Origin: Fodinibacter sp963695175 | GTDB taxonomy: Bacteria > Actinomycetota > Actinomycetes > Actinomycetales > Dermatophilaceae | Reading direction: 5' to 3' | DNA: 64,000 nt | Assembly (NCBI GenBank): GCA_963695175.1 | Contig: CAVOGG010000002.1 | Coordinates: 558,001-622,000, forward strand | Shown here: positions 26,848-36,004 of the stretch, piece by piece | How positions within the stretch are numbered: position 1 is the first letter of the stretch | Layout: the number at the start of each line of letters is the position of its first letter | The notes under the pieces: generated by a model | What the model saw: only the letters and a program-made list of their open reading frames with translations | Told to the model about the DNA's origin: nothing | Databases searched by the model: none | Position numbers and translations under genes: made by a program

Positions 26848-27708
26848 ATGCCGACCTTCCGCACCACCGACGACGTGAACCTCGCCTACACCGACGAAGG
26901 CGAGGGTCGTCCGGTCGTGCTCGTCCACGGGTACACGGCGCCCGCTGCCTCGTGGGCGCTCACCGTCGACGCCCTCCTGGACGCCGGCTACCGGGCGATC
27001 GCCTTCGACCGGCGCGCTCACGGGGAGTCCGAGAGCCCGGCACACGGCCAACGGATGGCGCGCCACGGCCGCGACCTCGGCGAGCTCCTGGCTCACCTCG
27101 ACCTCGAGGACGCGGTCGTGGTCGGCGCCTCGATGGGTGGCAACACGTTGTGGGCCTACGTCGACCAGTTCGGCCCGGCGCGGCTGCGCGGCGCGGTGAT
27201 CGTCGACCAGACCCCGAAGATGCTCAACGCCGACGGCTGGGAGTACGGCTTCTACGGCTACGACCCGGCCAACGCCGGAACCCTCTTCGCGGAGGGTGTG
27301 CCCGACGCCGGGCGTGGCCGCACCGTCGACCGGTCCGCCGCACAGATGCTCCGCCTCGTCGAGCGGCTCGGCGGCCCTCCGGCCTTCCGTGACCCCTCGG
27401 CCCCGGAGACCCTCCCGCTCCTCGCCGACCACGCACGACAGGACTGGCGCGACGTGGTGCGGCGGTTCCCCCGGCCCCTGCTCATGCTCGCCGGGCGCGA
27501 GAGCCAGATCTGGCCCTGTGAGCACGCCGAGGCCGCTGTCGCCGGGACGGCCCTGGGGCGCGCCCTCGTCATCGAGGATGCCGGCCACGCCATCAGCTTC
27601 GACCAGCCCGACCGGTTCAACGAGGCCGTCCTCGAGTTCCTCGCCGAGGTCGACGGCAACACCTGCGCACCCTCGCTCTCGGCCTCCGACGCGGCGGACG
27701 CGCGGTGA
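26848..27708 (+). CDS. Alpha/beta hydrolase
   Basis: The 286-residue protein is a classical alpha/beta hydrolase: oxyanion strand VVLVHGYTA, nucleophile elbow GASMGG (S95), and the C-terminal histidine in EDAGHAISF. It is closest in feel to haloperoxidase/esterase-type enzymes, but specificity cannot be read. ATG 26848 is the conserved start (MPTFRTTDDVNLAYTDEGEG). It shares four bases with the next hydrolase, forming a pair probably under the PucR-like regulator upstream. Confidence 0.88.
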   Translation: MPTFRTTDDVNLAYTDEGEGRPVVLVHGYTAPAASWALTVDALLDAGYRAIAFDRRAHGESESPAHGQRMARHGRDLGELLAHLDLEDAVVVGASMGGNTLWAYVDQFGPARLRGAVIVDQTPKMLNADGWEYGFYGYDPANAGTLFAEGVPDAGRGRTVDRSAAQMLRLVERLGGPPAFRDPSAPETLPLLADHARQDWRDVVRRFPRPLLMLAGRESQIWPCEHAEAAVAGTALGRALVIEDAGHAISFDQPDRFNEAVLEFLAEVDGNTCAPSLSASDAADAR

Positions 27709-28454
27709 GGCTCGCCAGCGAGACCCATGGCGACGGCCCACGCCGGATCGCCCTCGTCCACGGCCTGAGTGCCGACGGCGCCCAGTGGCACGGGCTCACC
27801 GAACGCATCGTCGCCGCCGGCGGCGCCACGGTGACCACCGTCGACCTGCGCGGCCACGGGGCGAGTGACCGCAGCGAGCTCTACACCCTCGAGGTGTTCG
27901 CCGACGACCTCGTCGAGACACTGCCGACCGGGCTCGACCTCCTCGTCGGGCACTCCCTCGGCGGGTCTGTGGTCGAGCGGGCCGTCGGTCGGCTTCTCCC
28001 GGGCCACGCGCTCTACCTCGACCCCGGCTTCGCGCTGAAGCTCCCCACCGAGGGCGTCGCCGGGCGCCTGTTCTGGGCCACCGCCCCCGTGATGCTCACG
28101 TTCAAGGCCCTGTCGCAGAAGCGTCGCAACCGTGGACGCCCACCGATGAGTCCGGACGACGCCCGGCGGCGCGACCTGGCACTCGCCCGGTTCGACCGGC
28201 GGATGACCATCGGGGTGTTCCGCGACGTCGCCCACCATCCCGCACCCATTGCTCCGCCTGTCGTCCCCTCGACGATCCTGCTGTCCGACGACTCACCCGC
28301 GGTTCTGCCCGACAAGACTGCCGAGCGACTGGCCGACCTCGGCTGGGACGTGCGTCGACTCCCAGGTGTGGGCCACGATTTCTGGCTCGAGGACCCCGAC
28401 GGAACTACAGAGGCAGTTCGCGACCTGCTCGTCGGCGAGCACACCCAGCCGTGA
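27705..28454 (+). CDS. Second alpha/beta hydrolase, coupled to the first
   Basis: The 249-residue protein begins with GTG overlapping the previous stop (GTGA). It shows the HGLSADG oxyanion segment, nucleophile elbow VGHSLGGS (S84) and catalytic histidine in LPGVGHDFWL. It is shorter than its neighbour and only distantly similar, so the two are not a simple tandem duplication. They may act in sequence on one ester or lactone (inference). Confidence 0.87.
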   Translation: MRLASETHGDGPRRIALVHGLSADGAQWHGLTERIVAAGGATVTTVDLRGHGASDRSELYTLEVFADDLVETLPTGLDLLVGHSLGGSVVERAVGRLLPGHALYLDPGFALKLPTEGVAGRLFWATAPVMLTFKALSQKRRNRGRPPMSPDDARRRDLALARFDRRMTIGVFRDVAHHPAPIAPPVVPSTILLSDDSPAVLPDKTAERLADLGWDVRRLPGVGHDFWLEDPDGTTEAVRDLLVGEHTQP

Positions 28455-28721
28455 GCCCGTCGCGCCGGTCCTCGAACACTTGCCACGATTCGAGGTGGCC
28501 GCCTCGCCGATGAGGCGAACGCCCATCCGTCCAGGTCGCAGACAATGAGCGAGCTCGCTATCACGCAGTCAGCCGCGCTCGGCCTGTCCGCCAAACGGTG
28601 TTTCCGGCCTGACACGTCAGCAAGCATCCTGAAGGACGGCACGGTCGGGCCGAATCTCAGTCGGCCAATCCCACGCGTTGAGCGCCGCCAATTCCTGCGC
28701 CGCAACCGATGTGAACTCAGC

Positions 28722-28792
28722 CAACTCACCTTCAGGAGAGTTGCCTGGTGGTGGTGCCACTCGCGCCGGGGACCGGTGTGCTCGACCAGATA
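28722..28792 (-). pseudogene. Fragment resembling the terC 3' end
   Basis: On the minus strand the frame reads YLVEHTGPRREWHHH, matching the terC tail YLDEHTGPRRETHHH at 10490-10536. The flanking CTCACCTTCAGGAG is also shared. No other part of terC is present. Confidence 0.6.
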
Positions 28793-28855
28793 GTCCCAGC
28801 CGCTGCGGATGCCGTGCGCCAGAGGTTGCTCTGAACCGGACATGTGCCGGGCTCT
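28793..28855. repeat. Second copy of the 18283-18347 repeat
   Basis: The sequence matches 18283-18347 at most positions, in the same orientation, and abuts the terC-like fragment. Confidence 0.6.
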
Positions 28856-29035
28856 CCCTCGTGCGTCACTCCTGCACGTTCTGGGTTTGGGTATCAGCCC
28901 GCGGTTCGAGGTGGCACCACGAGCGGTCATCCAGGTCGCGCCGAAACCCTGCCGGCTGAGCACCGGGGTTGGCGGGTACCGGCGACGGGGTTTACCAGTG
29001 GCCCGCCGGGGCAGGGAACGGAGGAGGAGCCGATC

Positions 29036-29224
29036 ATGAACTTTCAGACATCCAACCTTCGCCCCGACGGCACGACCTGGCCACCAGTGACCCCGGATCC
29101 ACCGCCCCCGCCCGGCTATGTCGACCCGATCCCGCAGCTCGACGCCGCGCTGGGCAGCCCGCAGCACGACGAGACGGATGGCGACGGGCCGCCTCCCGAG
29201 CAGGACGGCACCAAGAACGGCTGA
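29036..29224 (+). CDS. Small proline-rich acidic protein, function unknown
   Basis: The 62-residue ORF starts at ATG 29036 with a very strong GGAGGAGGAG site six bases upstream. It encodes a Pro/Asp/Gly-rich, disordered-looking product (TPDPPPPPGYVDPIP, then an acidic tail ending KNG). No transmembrane span or known domain. The good ribosome site and position 92 bases before the alcohol dehydrogenase suggest a shared transcript. I do not recognise the family. Confidence 0.6.
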   Translation: MNFQTSNLRPDGTTWPPVTPDPPPPPGYVDPIPQLDAALGSPQHDETDGDGPPPEQDGTKNG

Positions 29225-29316
29225 CCGGCACCGCACCGGACGCCTCGGGGCCGCGTCGACCGGAGTACACCTCGCCCGACGGGGTAGGCACCAACCACAC
29301 GACACCGGAGGCAGAC

Positions 29317-30522
29317 ATGCGAGCAGTGGTGTGGCACGGCAAGCGGGATGTCCGCGTCGAGAACGTGTTCGACCCGGTGATCCAGGAGCCGGGCGACGCG
29401 ATCATCCGGGTGACGAGCACGAACATCTGCGGGTCCGACCTGCACCTGTACGAGGTACTCGGCGCCTTCATGACCGCGGGCGACGTCCTCGGCCACGAGG
29501 CGATGGGCATCGTGGAAGAGGTGGGCGCCGACGTCACCGCCATCTCCCCCGGCGACCGTGTGGTCATCCCGTTCCAGGTCTGCTGTGGCAGGTGCTGGAT
29601 GTGCGAGCGCGGCCTTCAGAGCCAGTGCGAGACGACCCAGGTGCGTGAGCAAGGAAGCGGCGCCGCCCTGTTCGGCTACTCCGAGCTCTACGGGTCGGTG
29701 CCGGGCGGGCAGGCCGAGTTCCTGCGCGTGCCCCACGCGCAGTACACGCACGTCAAGGTGCCCCACGGACCGGCCGACGACCGGTTCGTCTACTTGTCCG
29801 ACGTACTGCCGACCGCGTGGCAGGCGGTCGCGTACGCCGACCCCGAGCCGGAGGGCACCCTCCTCGTGCTCGGCTTGGGGCCGATCGGCGACATGGCGTG
29901 CCGCATCGCCCTGCACCGCGGCGTCCGTCAGGTGGTCGGCGTCGACTGCGTCGACGCACGGCTGGAGCGGGCCCGGGCCCGCGGTGTGACGACTCTCGAC
30001 CTGCGTGAGGTCGACGGCCTCGGCGACGCGGTGCGCGACCTGACCGCCGGCCGGGGGGCGGATGCCGTGATCGACGCAGTCGGCATGGAGGCGCACGGGT
30101 CGCCCGTGGTCGAGGTCAGCCAGAGGGTCGTCGCCGCCCTTCCCGACCGCCTCGCGAAGAAGCTGATGACCACGGTGGGCATCGACCGGCTGGCCGCGGT
30201 CCAGTCAGCCGTCGACGCCGTGCGCCGGGGTGGCACGATCTCCCTGAGCGGGGTCTACGGCGGGATGGCCGACCCGATGCCGATGATGACGTTGTTCGAC
30301 AAGCAGGTCCAGCTGCGGATGGGTCAGGCCAACGTCAAGCGCTGGGTGCCCGACATCCTCCCCCTGCTCACCGACGACGACCCGCTGGGCGTCGACGGGT
30401 TCGCCACTCACCGGCTGCCGCTCGAGGCCGCGCCCGGGGCCTATGCCGACTTCCAGGCCAAGAAGAACGGCATGGTCAAGGTCGTCCTCGAACCCGGAGC
30501 GCCCGCCAGCCACGCTCGCTGA
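29317..30522 (+). CDS. Zinc-dependent alcohol dehydrogenase, formaldehyde-dehydrogenase-like MDR subgroup
   Basis: The 401-residue protein has the catalytic-zinc segments STNICGSDLHLYE and VLGHEAMGIVEEVG, the structural zinc cysteines (CCGRCWMCERGLQSQC), and the nucleotide-binding VLGLGPIGDMACRIA followed by acidic VGVDC that favours NAD(H). The insertion before the cofactor domain and long C-terminus match the glutathione-independent formaldehyde dehydrogenase-like group. ATG 29317 follows a GGAGG-like site. It probably oxidises an alcohol or aldehyde. Confidence 0.9.
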   Translation: MRAVVWHGKRDVRVENVFDPVIQEPGDAIIRVTSTNICGSDLHLYEVLGAFMTAGDVLGHEAMGIVEEVGADVTAISPGDRVVIPFQVCCGRCWMCERGLQSQCETTQVREQGSGAALFGYSELYGSVPGGQAEFLRVPHAQYTHVKVPHGPADDRFVYLSDVLPTAWQAVAYADPEPEGTLLVLGLGPIGDMACRIALHRGVRQVVGVDCVDARLERARARGVTTLDLREVDGLGDAVRDLTAGRGADAVIDAVGMEAHGSPVVEVSQRVVAALPDRLAKKLMTTVGIDRLAAVQSAVDAVRRGGTISLSGVYGGMADPMPMMTLFDKQVQLRMGQANVKRWVPDILPLLTDDDPLGVDGFATHRLPLEAAPGAYADFQAKKNGMVKVVLEPGAPASHAR

Positions 30523-31000
30523 GCCACGGGGGCACAGCCGGAACCTGGCCGTGGATCGGCCCGATGACGCCTAAGGTCCCGGTCCCACTCCCCGACGGGG
30601 GGCCTCGAGGGTGCTTGGACTCAACGAGCAGCTGACCTTACCGAACGACATCAGCCCGCGCCTTGGTGTTCTTGGGTCGGGTCGGATCCGGGACCAGCCC
30701 GCGGACCAGTACGTCGACCAGATGCGTACACCTCTCCCAGCCGTCCTGCACGGTGCCCACGCGCCAGATCGGCAGCACGATGAGGCCGTTGCTCCGGGCG
30801 CCAGGCGACGCAGGCCCGCTCGGCCCGGGGGGCCCCGATGACGACCTCAGCACAGAGCGGGAGCGGGGGACACCTCGGCCATCACCGATTCATCGACTCT
30901 GCACCACTACCGCGCCAGCCCCGGCCTCGGGGCGCCACGAAACCGCCTGGTCCGGACCCTTGCGGTTGACAGCCGGCCCGGTGGGCGTTGGTGTTGGGGT
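30523..31000. other. About 480 bases without an intact gene
   Basis: On the minus strand 30638-30853 an open frame reads IVLPIWRVGTVQDGWERC then THLVDVLVRGLVPDPTRPK, reminiscent of the C-terminal helices of TetR-type regulators, but no helix-turn-helix is found. It may be a gene scrap. The rest should carry the promoter for the debranching enzyme. Confidence 0.35.
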
Positions 31001-33130
31001 ATGGGCGAGGGATGGGCGTTCACGGGTGGGCCACCGAACGCGAGCGTGGGAGCCGACATCACGCTCGTCGAGGGACGCTCGTTCTGCGTGTCCGACCGGG
31101 TCGGGGACCTCGGCGGCGCGGCGACCCACGGGCTGATGGTGCAGGACACCAGGTTCGTCGAGCACCTCGTGCTGACCGTGGACGGTGACCGGCTCGAGCC
31201 ACTGGGCGTCGAACCGATCGGTCCGCACGCCGCCACCTTCGTCACCCGGCGCAAGCCGCGCGACGGACTCGCCGACAGCACCCTGCTGGTGCTGCGGGAG
31301 CGTTACGTGGGGAACGGGTTGGTCGAGGACATCACCCTGGAGAATCTCAGCCGCCAGGCGGAGGAACACACCCTCGCGCTGACCGCGTCGACCGACTTCG
31401 CGAACCTCTTCGAGGTGAAGGAGGGTCGGGCGGCCACCGCGCGGGACATCACGAGCACGTCCGCCGACGGAGTCGTCGCCCAGGGGACCGAGCACCCCGC
31501 ACCGCGGTCGGTGCGGATGACGGCGACGGGAGACCCCGACTCCGAGGGTTCGCAGCTGCGATGGCGCCTGCTCATCCCGCCGCGTGGTAGGGCAACCATC
31601 ACCGTACGGGTGGAGCCGTCGATCGACGGGACGCCGCTGGCGACCCCCTACCCCGCCGGCGAGGAGCACGTCGACAGCGGCCCGGCCCTTCAGCACGCTG
31701 AGTGGCGGGCCCGGAGCCCCCGGTTGCGCTCATCCGACCCCAGGTTCGACGAGCTGCTGCGCACCTGCACCGACGAGCTCGCGGGGTTGCGCATCACCGA
31801 TCCGGCCGACGCGGACCGCGTCATCCTCGCGGCGGGGGCGCCGTGGTTCATGACCGTCTTCGGTCGCGACTCGTTGCTCACGAGCTGGATGCTCCTCCCC
31901 CTCGACGCCCGGGTCGCGCTCGGCACCCTGCAGGTGCTGGCCGACCGCCAGGGCAGTGTCGTCCAGCCGGCGACCGAGGAGGAGCCCGGGCGCATCCTCC
32001 ACGAGATCCGATCAGGTCTGTCCGTCACCGGGGTGCCCGGCGCCGACAGCGTCTACTACGGCACCGTCGACGCGACGCCGCTCTTCGTCATGCTCGTGGG
32101 CGAGCTGAGACGGTGGGGCACCCCGCTGGCCGACCTCGAACCGCTGCTGCCCCACGTCGATCGCGCACTCGACTGGGTGCGGACCCACGGCGACCAGGAC
32201 GGGGACGGGTTCGTCGAGTACGAGCGCGCCACGCCGCATGGACTGGTGAACCAGGGGTGGAAGGACTCCTTCGACGGGATCACCCTCCCCTCGGGGGCGC
32301 TCCCGCACGCACCCATCGCGCTCGCGGAGGTGCAGGGGTACGTCTACGGCGCCCTGCGCGCCCGGTCCGAGCTGGCCGAAGCCTTCGGCGACCACGAGCA
32401 GGCCCGGGACCTGGCCCAGCAGGCCGGTACGCTGAAGCGCGCGTTCAACGACCGGTTCTGGCTCCCGCACCGCGGCCACCTCGCCCTCGCTCTCGACGGC
32501 GACAAGCAGCCGGTCGAGTCACTCGCGTCCAACATGGGTCACTGCCTGTGGACCGGCATCGTCGACGAGGAGCACGCGCCCGAGGTGGCCGCGGCACTCG
32601 TGAGCCCCGAGATGTTCAGCGGCTTCGGGGTGCGCACCCTGTCCTCCTCGATGGGCGCCTACAACCCGATGAGCTACCACAACGGCTCGATCTGGCCGCA
32701 CGACAACGCCCTGGTCGCGGCTGGGCTGCGGCGTTACGGGTTCGTCAAGGAGGCCCAGCAGGTGGTGCGCGGCATCCTCGACGCGGCGGAGGCGTTCGGA
32801 GGACATCTGCCCGAGCTGTTCTGCGGTTTCGACCGCGACGCCTTCCCAGTGCCGATTCCCTACCCCACGGCCTGCGCTCCCCAGGCATGGGCAGCCGCGA
32901 CGCCGCTTCTCCTGCTACGGGTGCTGCTCGGTCTGGAGCCCGACCTCCCGGCCGGCGTCGTGACGGTCGACCCGGCGGTGCCGTCGGCGATGCTACCGAT
33001 GAAGGTCGACCAGCTGCACCTGGGCGACTCGACCCTCGAGCTGCTCGTGACGACCGGCTCCTGGCGAGCTCACGGCGGCCCACCGGGCGTCACGACGGCC
33101 GAGGGAGTGGACCGGTCGGATCGAGGGTAG
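31001..33130 (+). CDS. Amylo-alpha-1,6-glucosidase/glycogen debranching-type protein
   Basis: The 709-residue protein has an N-terminal glycogen-debranching beta domain (about residues 1-230) and a C-terminal (alpha/alpha)6 barrel with PWFMTVFGRDSLLTSWM, YYGTVDATPLFVMLVGE, GLVNQGWKDSFDG and YNPMSYHNGSIWPHDN, matching the family that includes trehalose/glycogen-related hydrolases. The acidic residues in GRDS and KDS belong to the active site region. It precedes a glycosyltransferase by about 50 bases; the pair may act in storage-polysaccharide or stress-sugar metabolism. Confidence 0.9.
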   Translation: MGEGWAFTGGPPNASVGADITLVEGRSFCVSDRVGDLGGAATHGLMVQDTRFVEHLVLTVDGDRLEPLGVEPIGPHAATFVTRRKPRDGLADSTLLVLRERYVGNGLVEDITLENLSRQAEEHTLALTASTDFANLFEVKEGRAATARDITSTSADGVVAQGTEHPAPRSVRMTATGDPDSEGSQLRWRLLIPPRGRATITVRVEPSIDGTPLATPYPAGEEHVDSGPALQHAEWRARSPRLRSSDPRFDELLRTCTDELAGLRITDPADADRVILAAGAPWFMTVFGRDSLLTSWMLLPLDARVALGTLQVLADRQGSVVQPATEEEPGRILHEIRSGLSVTGVPGADSVYYGTVDATPLFVMLVGELRRWGTPLADLEPLLPHVDRALDWVRTHGDQDGDGFVEYERATPHGLVNQGWKDSFDGITLPSGALPHAPIALAEVQGYVYGALRARSELAEAFGDHEQARDLAQQAGTLKRAFNDRFWLPHRGHLALALDGDKQPVESLASNMGHCLWTGIVDEEHAPEVAAALVSPEMFSGFGVRTLSSSMGAYNPMSYHNGSIWPHDNALVAAGLRRYGFVKEAQQVVRGILDAAEAFGGHLPELFCGFDRDAFPVPIPYPTACAPQAWAAATPLLLLRVLLGLEPDLPAGVVTVDPAVPSAMLPMKVDQLHLGDSTLELLVTTGSWRAHGGPPGVTTAEGVDRSDRG

Positions 33131-33182
33131 GAGGACGGCATCCCCCGGTGCGCCCCGGTGCCGGGGTCACCCGGAGGTGGGT

Positions 33183-34313
33183 ATGCCCGAGCTGTCATCG
33201 CCAGCCGCAGTCGCTCCATCGCGTCCTTTGCACGTCGCGATGGTCGCGCCGCCCTACTACACCATCCCGCCGGAGGGTTATGGCGGCGTCGAGAGTGTCA
33301 TCGCGGGCCTGGTCGACGGTCTCGTCGAGCGCGGCCACCGAGTCACCCTGCTGGCGGCCGGTGACCACAAGACCCGGGCGCAACGGTTCATCCGCACGTG
33401 GGACGAGCACCCCGTGGACCAGCTCGGGGAGGCCCTACCGGAGGTCGTCAACAGCGCCCGCGTGGCGGCCCTCCTCGGCGCCGGGACTGACTACGACGTC
33501 GTCCACGACCACACCCTGGCCGGCCCACTGCTGGCCCGCGGCCGCCGGGCACCGACCGTCGTAACCGTGCACGGCCCGATGAACGAGCTGGCCGACCTCT
33601 ACCGACCGCTCGGTGGCGACGTGTCGCTGGTCGCGATCTCCGACAACCAGCGCCGCTCGGCAGCCGACCTGAACTGGGCCGGAACGGTCCACAACGCGAT
33701 CGACGTGTCCAGCTTCCCGTTCCGCGACCGCAAGGACGACTACGTGCTGTTCCTCGGACGGTTCCACGCGACCAAGGGCCCGCACCTCGCGATCGACGCG
33801 GCGCGGGAGGCGGGGGTCCGGATCCTGCTCGCCGGCAAGTGTGCCGAGCCGCCCGAGCAGGAGTTCTACGACGCCGAGATCGCGCCGCGGCTCGGGCCGG
33901 ATGCGGTCTACGTCGGCGACGCCGACAGCACGGAGAAGCGCCGCCTGCTCGCCGGGGCACGCTGTCTTCTCTTCCCCATCCAGTGGGACGAGCCGTTCGG
34001 CATGGTGATGGTCGAGGCGATGGCCTGCGGCACGCCCGTCGTCGCGCTGAGCAACGGCTCTGTGCCCGAGGTGGTCCTCCACGGGTCCACGGGCATCGTC
34101 GTCGAGCACGAGCGGGAGCTGCCCGGCGCCATCGCCCGGGCCCAAGGTCTCGACCCGGCCGACTGTCGTCGACACGCCGAGAAGTGCTTCGGCATCGAGG
34201 CCATGGCGGCGGGCTACGAGGAGGTCTACCGCAAGGTGGCCCTGCCCCCGGCGGCCCGGATCGAGCCCGCCCTGGTCACCAAACAGCCAGGAGTTCCCAC
34301 CCTCAGAAGTTGA
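33183..34313 (+). CDS. Glycosyltransferase family 4 protein
   Basis: The 376-residue protein has two Rossmann domains of a GT-B enzyme: HVAMVAPPYYTIPPEGYGGVE at the start with the glycine loop, DVVHDHTL, LFLGRFHATKGPHLAIDAA opening the donor-binding half, and QWDEPFGMVMVEAMACGTPVV with the EX7E-type motif. It transfers a sugar from a nucleotide donor with retention. ATG 33183 is preceded by GGAGG at five bases. It probably lies in one operon with the debranching-type enzyme. Confidence 0.9.
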   Translation: MPELSSPAAVAPSRPLHVAMVAPPYYTIPPEGYGGVESVIAGLVDGLVERGHRVTLLAAGDHKTRAQRFIRTWDEHPVDQLGEALPEVVNSARVAALLGAGTDYDVVHDHTLAGPLLARGRRAPTVVTVHGPMNELADLYRPLGGDVSLVAISDNQRRSAADLNWAGTVHNAIDVSSFPFRDRKDDYVLFLGRFHATKGPHLAIDAAREAGVRILLAGKCAEPPEQEFYDAEIAPRLGPDAVYVGDADSTEKRRLLAGARCLLFPIQWDEPFGMVMVEAMACGTPVVALSNGSVPEVVLHGSTGIVVEHERELPGAIARAQGLDPADCRRHAEKCFGIEAMAAGYEEVYRKVALPPAARIEPALVTKQPGVPTLRS

Positions 34314-34834
34314 TCATGTGGCCGCGACGCCCTCCAGAGCCTCGAGCTTGCCGACGCGATGCGTGTCCGAGCGGCGGCCGAGGGCCCCGGGCAGCCGTCG
34401 GACACTTGGTCGCGGTCGCGGTCGAAGCGCGCCCGAGCCCGATGGGCCATGGTGAGCGTCGCACGGTGACCACTTCAGCACGACAGCCTCGACCGCCGAG
34501 CAGGATGCTCGGCTGGACGCCCTCCAGTACGAGATGGGTCCGGTCCGTCGGTGGACGCGGTCCTGGAGGACTCCGTCTACGTCACGGGTAGCGTCAGCAG
34601 CGAGGCACGCTGGCTGTGTGCGACAGGCATTCGTTCACGACGCCATCCTCGTCATGGGGCCAGAAGCGGTGGACGGGCCTTCCGACGCGCCGCGAGCCTG
34701 CGAGGTTTAGTCGACCCACTTCCAGGCCGCTGAGTAGGGCGGTCGCAATCCAGCTCCTTGGACATCGATGGGTCCGCCTCCAGGGCTGGCAGGCCGATTC
34801 GCCGGATCCAGCCACCCTTGAGTGACCGCGCCGG
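34314..34834. other. About 520 bases without an intact gene; contains a GAF-domain scrap
   Basis: Apart from the scrap at 34471-34613 nothing is recognisable. Stops and frame changes interrupt every frame. Confidence 0.5.
34471..34613 (+). pseudogene. Remnant of a GAF(-ANTAR) regulator gene
   Basis: Across one frame change near 34533, the translation reads ASTAEQDARLDALQYEMG, then GPSVDAVLEDSVYVTG and SVSSEARW. This is the conserved core of actinobacterial GAF-ANTAR antiterminator proteins (LDALQYEMGDGPxxDA). The N-terminus and the ANTAR domain are absent, so it is a decayed gene. Confidence 0.5.
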
Positions 34835-35722
34835 TTAGAGGTAGCGGGCAAGCCATTCGTGGACATCACCGATGCGTTGGGCGGCGACATTCAAGTGCCC
34901 GTCCAAGTCATACAGGTCGGCCTCGGCGCCGGGGATGCGTTCGGCGAGCCACCGGCCGTGGGCGGGGGCAATGAAGCGGTCCTGGATGCCGTGCCAGACC
35001 TTGACCGGGACCTCGATCGACGCCGGCTCGAAACCCCATGGGGCGTAGAAGATCGCAATGTTGTCGTCCAAGGCACCGTCGATGGCGGGGGCGAGGCCTG
35101 TGCGGACCGCGTGGTCCAGCCAGGTGCCGAAATCGCCGTGGAGTGCTCCTTGGTCGACCGGCGCCTTGCCTGCCGACCAGGCCTTGACGAAGTCGGCATG
35201 GCTTCGGGCCAGTGCCACCTCGCGCTGCTGCGCGCTGGCCCGTTCCCACTCGGCGCGGTCGGTGGTGAACAGCGCATGGTCCTCGCGCGCCGCGTCGGGC
35301 ATGCCCGCGAAGTAGTCCAGATCTGCGGCGTCGGGCGGAGCCGGCGAGCCGATCGTCGCCACCGCCGCCACCAGGTCGTCGGCCAGTGCGCCGCAGGCCA
35401 GTGCGTGCGGACCGCCTCCGGAGAAGCCCCAGACCGCGCAGCGCGCGAACCCGAGGGCATCAGCGATCGCGCGGACGTCGGTCACACAATCGGCGACGGT
35501 CCGTCCTGGTTGCGCCGACGACCCGCCGTAGCCGGGCCGGTCGTAGGTCACCAAGCGCAGCCCGCGGGCGGCTGCGTCGCGCACCCACGGCTCGAACAGC
35601 ACGCCCGCGTTGGGCGTGCCCGTCTGCGCCAGAACCACGCGGTCGCCGTCACCGGCGACCTCTACGCGCAGCCGGCGCCCGTCCTCGCTCTCGACCAGGC
35701 GAACCTGGGATTTGGTAGCCAT
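34835..35722 (-). CDS. Alpha/beta hydrolase
   Basis: The 295-residue protein has LAQTGTPNAG in place of the usual HG oxyanion strand, YDRPGYGGSS, nucleophile elbow GFSGGGPHAL and a C-terminal DLDGHLNV histidine. A helical cap domain lies between. This arrangement is common in actinobacterial esterases of unknown substrate. It is not tightly linked to its neighbours: about 280 bases separate it from the next hydrolase. Confidence 0.85.
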   Translation of the reverse strand: MATKSQVRLVESEDGRRLRVEVAGDGDRVVLAQTGTPNAGVLFEPWVRDAAARGLRLVTYDRPGYGGSSAQPGRTVADCVTDVRAIADALGFARCAVWGFSGGGPHALACGALADDLVAAVATIGSPAPPDAADLDYFAGMPDAAREDHALFTTDRAEWERASAQQREVALARSHADFVKAWSAGKAPVDQGALHGDFGTWLDHAVRTGLAPAIDGALDDNIAIFYAPWGFEPASIEVPVKVWHGIQDRFIAPAHGRWLAERIPGAEADLYDLDGHLNVAAQRIGDVHEWLARYL

Positions 35723-36004
35723 CCCGTGTCCACCGTCTCAGACTCAGGACCCTCAGGCCAGCACAACGTGGGGCCGGCCACCTGGATCGGCGAGCTCTCC
35801 GCACTTGACCACCCTGGACGTGGCTGCTGGAAGCGCCGGCCTGACGGTCCTGAGCGCTCGGAGCCGCTGGGCAACAAGAGCAAGAGCCAGCAGGTCGATG
35901 GCGCAGTTGGGATGCGCTCCTCAAGGCGCGAGTGCTGACGCATCAGGCTGATCAGTGCGCGTCTGCCTGCCTCGGAGGGCACTGTGCGGCCGCTCGCCGC
36001 GGGG

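Larger units (their letters stand above)
28455..29035. other. About 580 bases of gene-free DNA holding remnants of repeats
   Basis: No intact gene. The stretch 28722-28792 is a decayed copy of the terC 3' end and 28793-28855 is the repeat also present at 18283. The rest has no recognisable content. It looks like a site of past recombination. Confidence 0.55.

Noticed and set aside
23689..27741. Very long minus-strand open frame (about 1350 codons)
   Set aside because: It lies antisense to the FAD oxidase, PucR-type regulator and hydrolase genes, has a low-complexity Gly/Arg/Asp composition and no domain. High GC content produces such frames.
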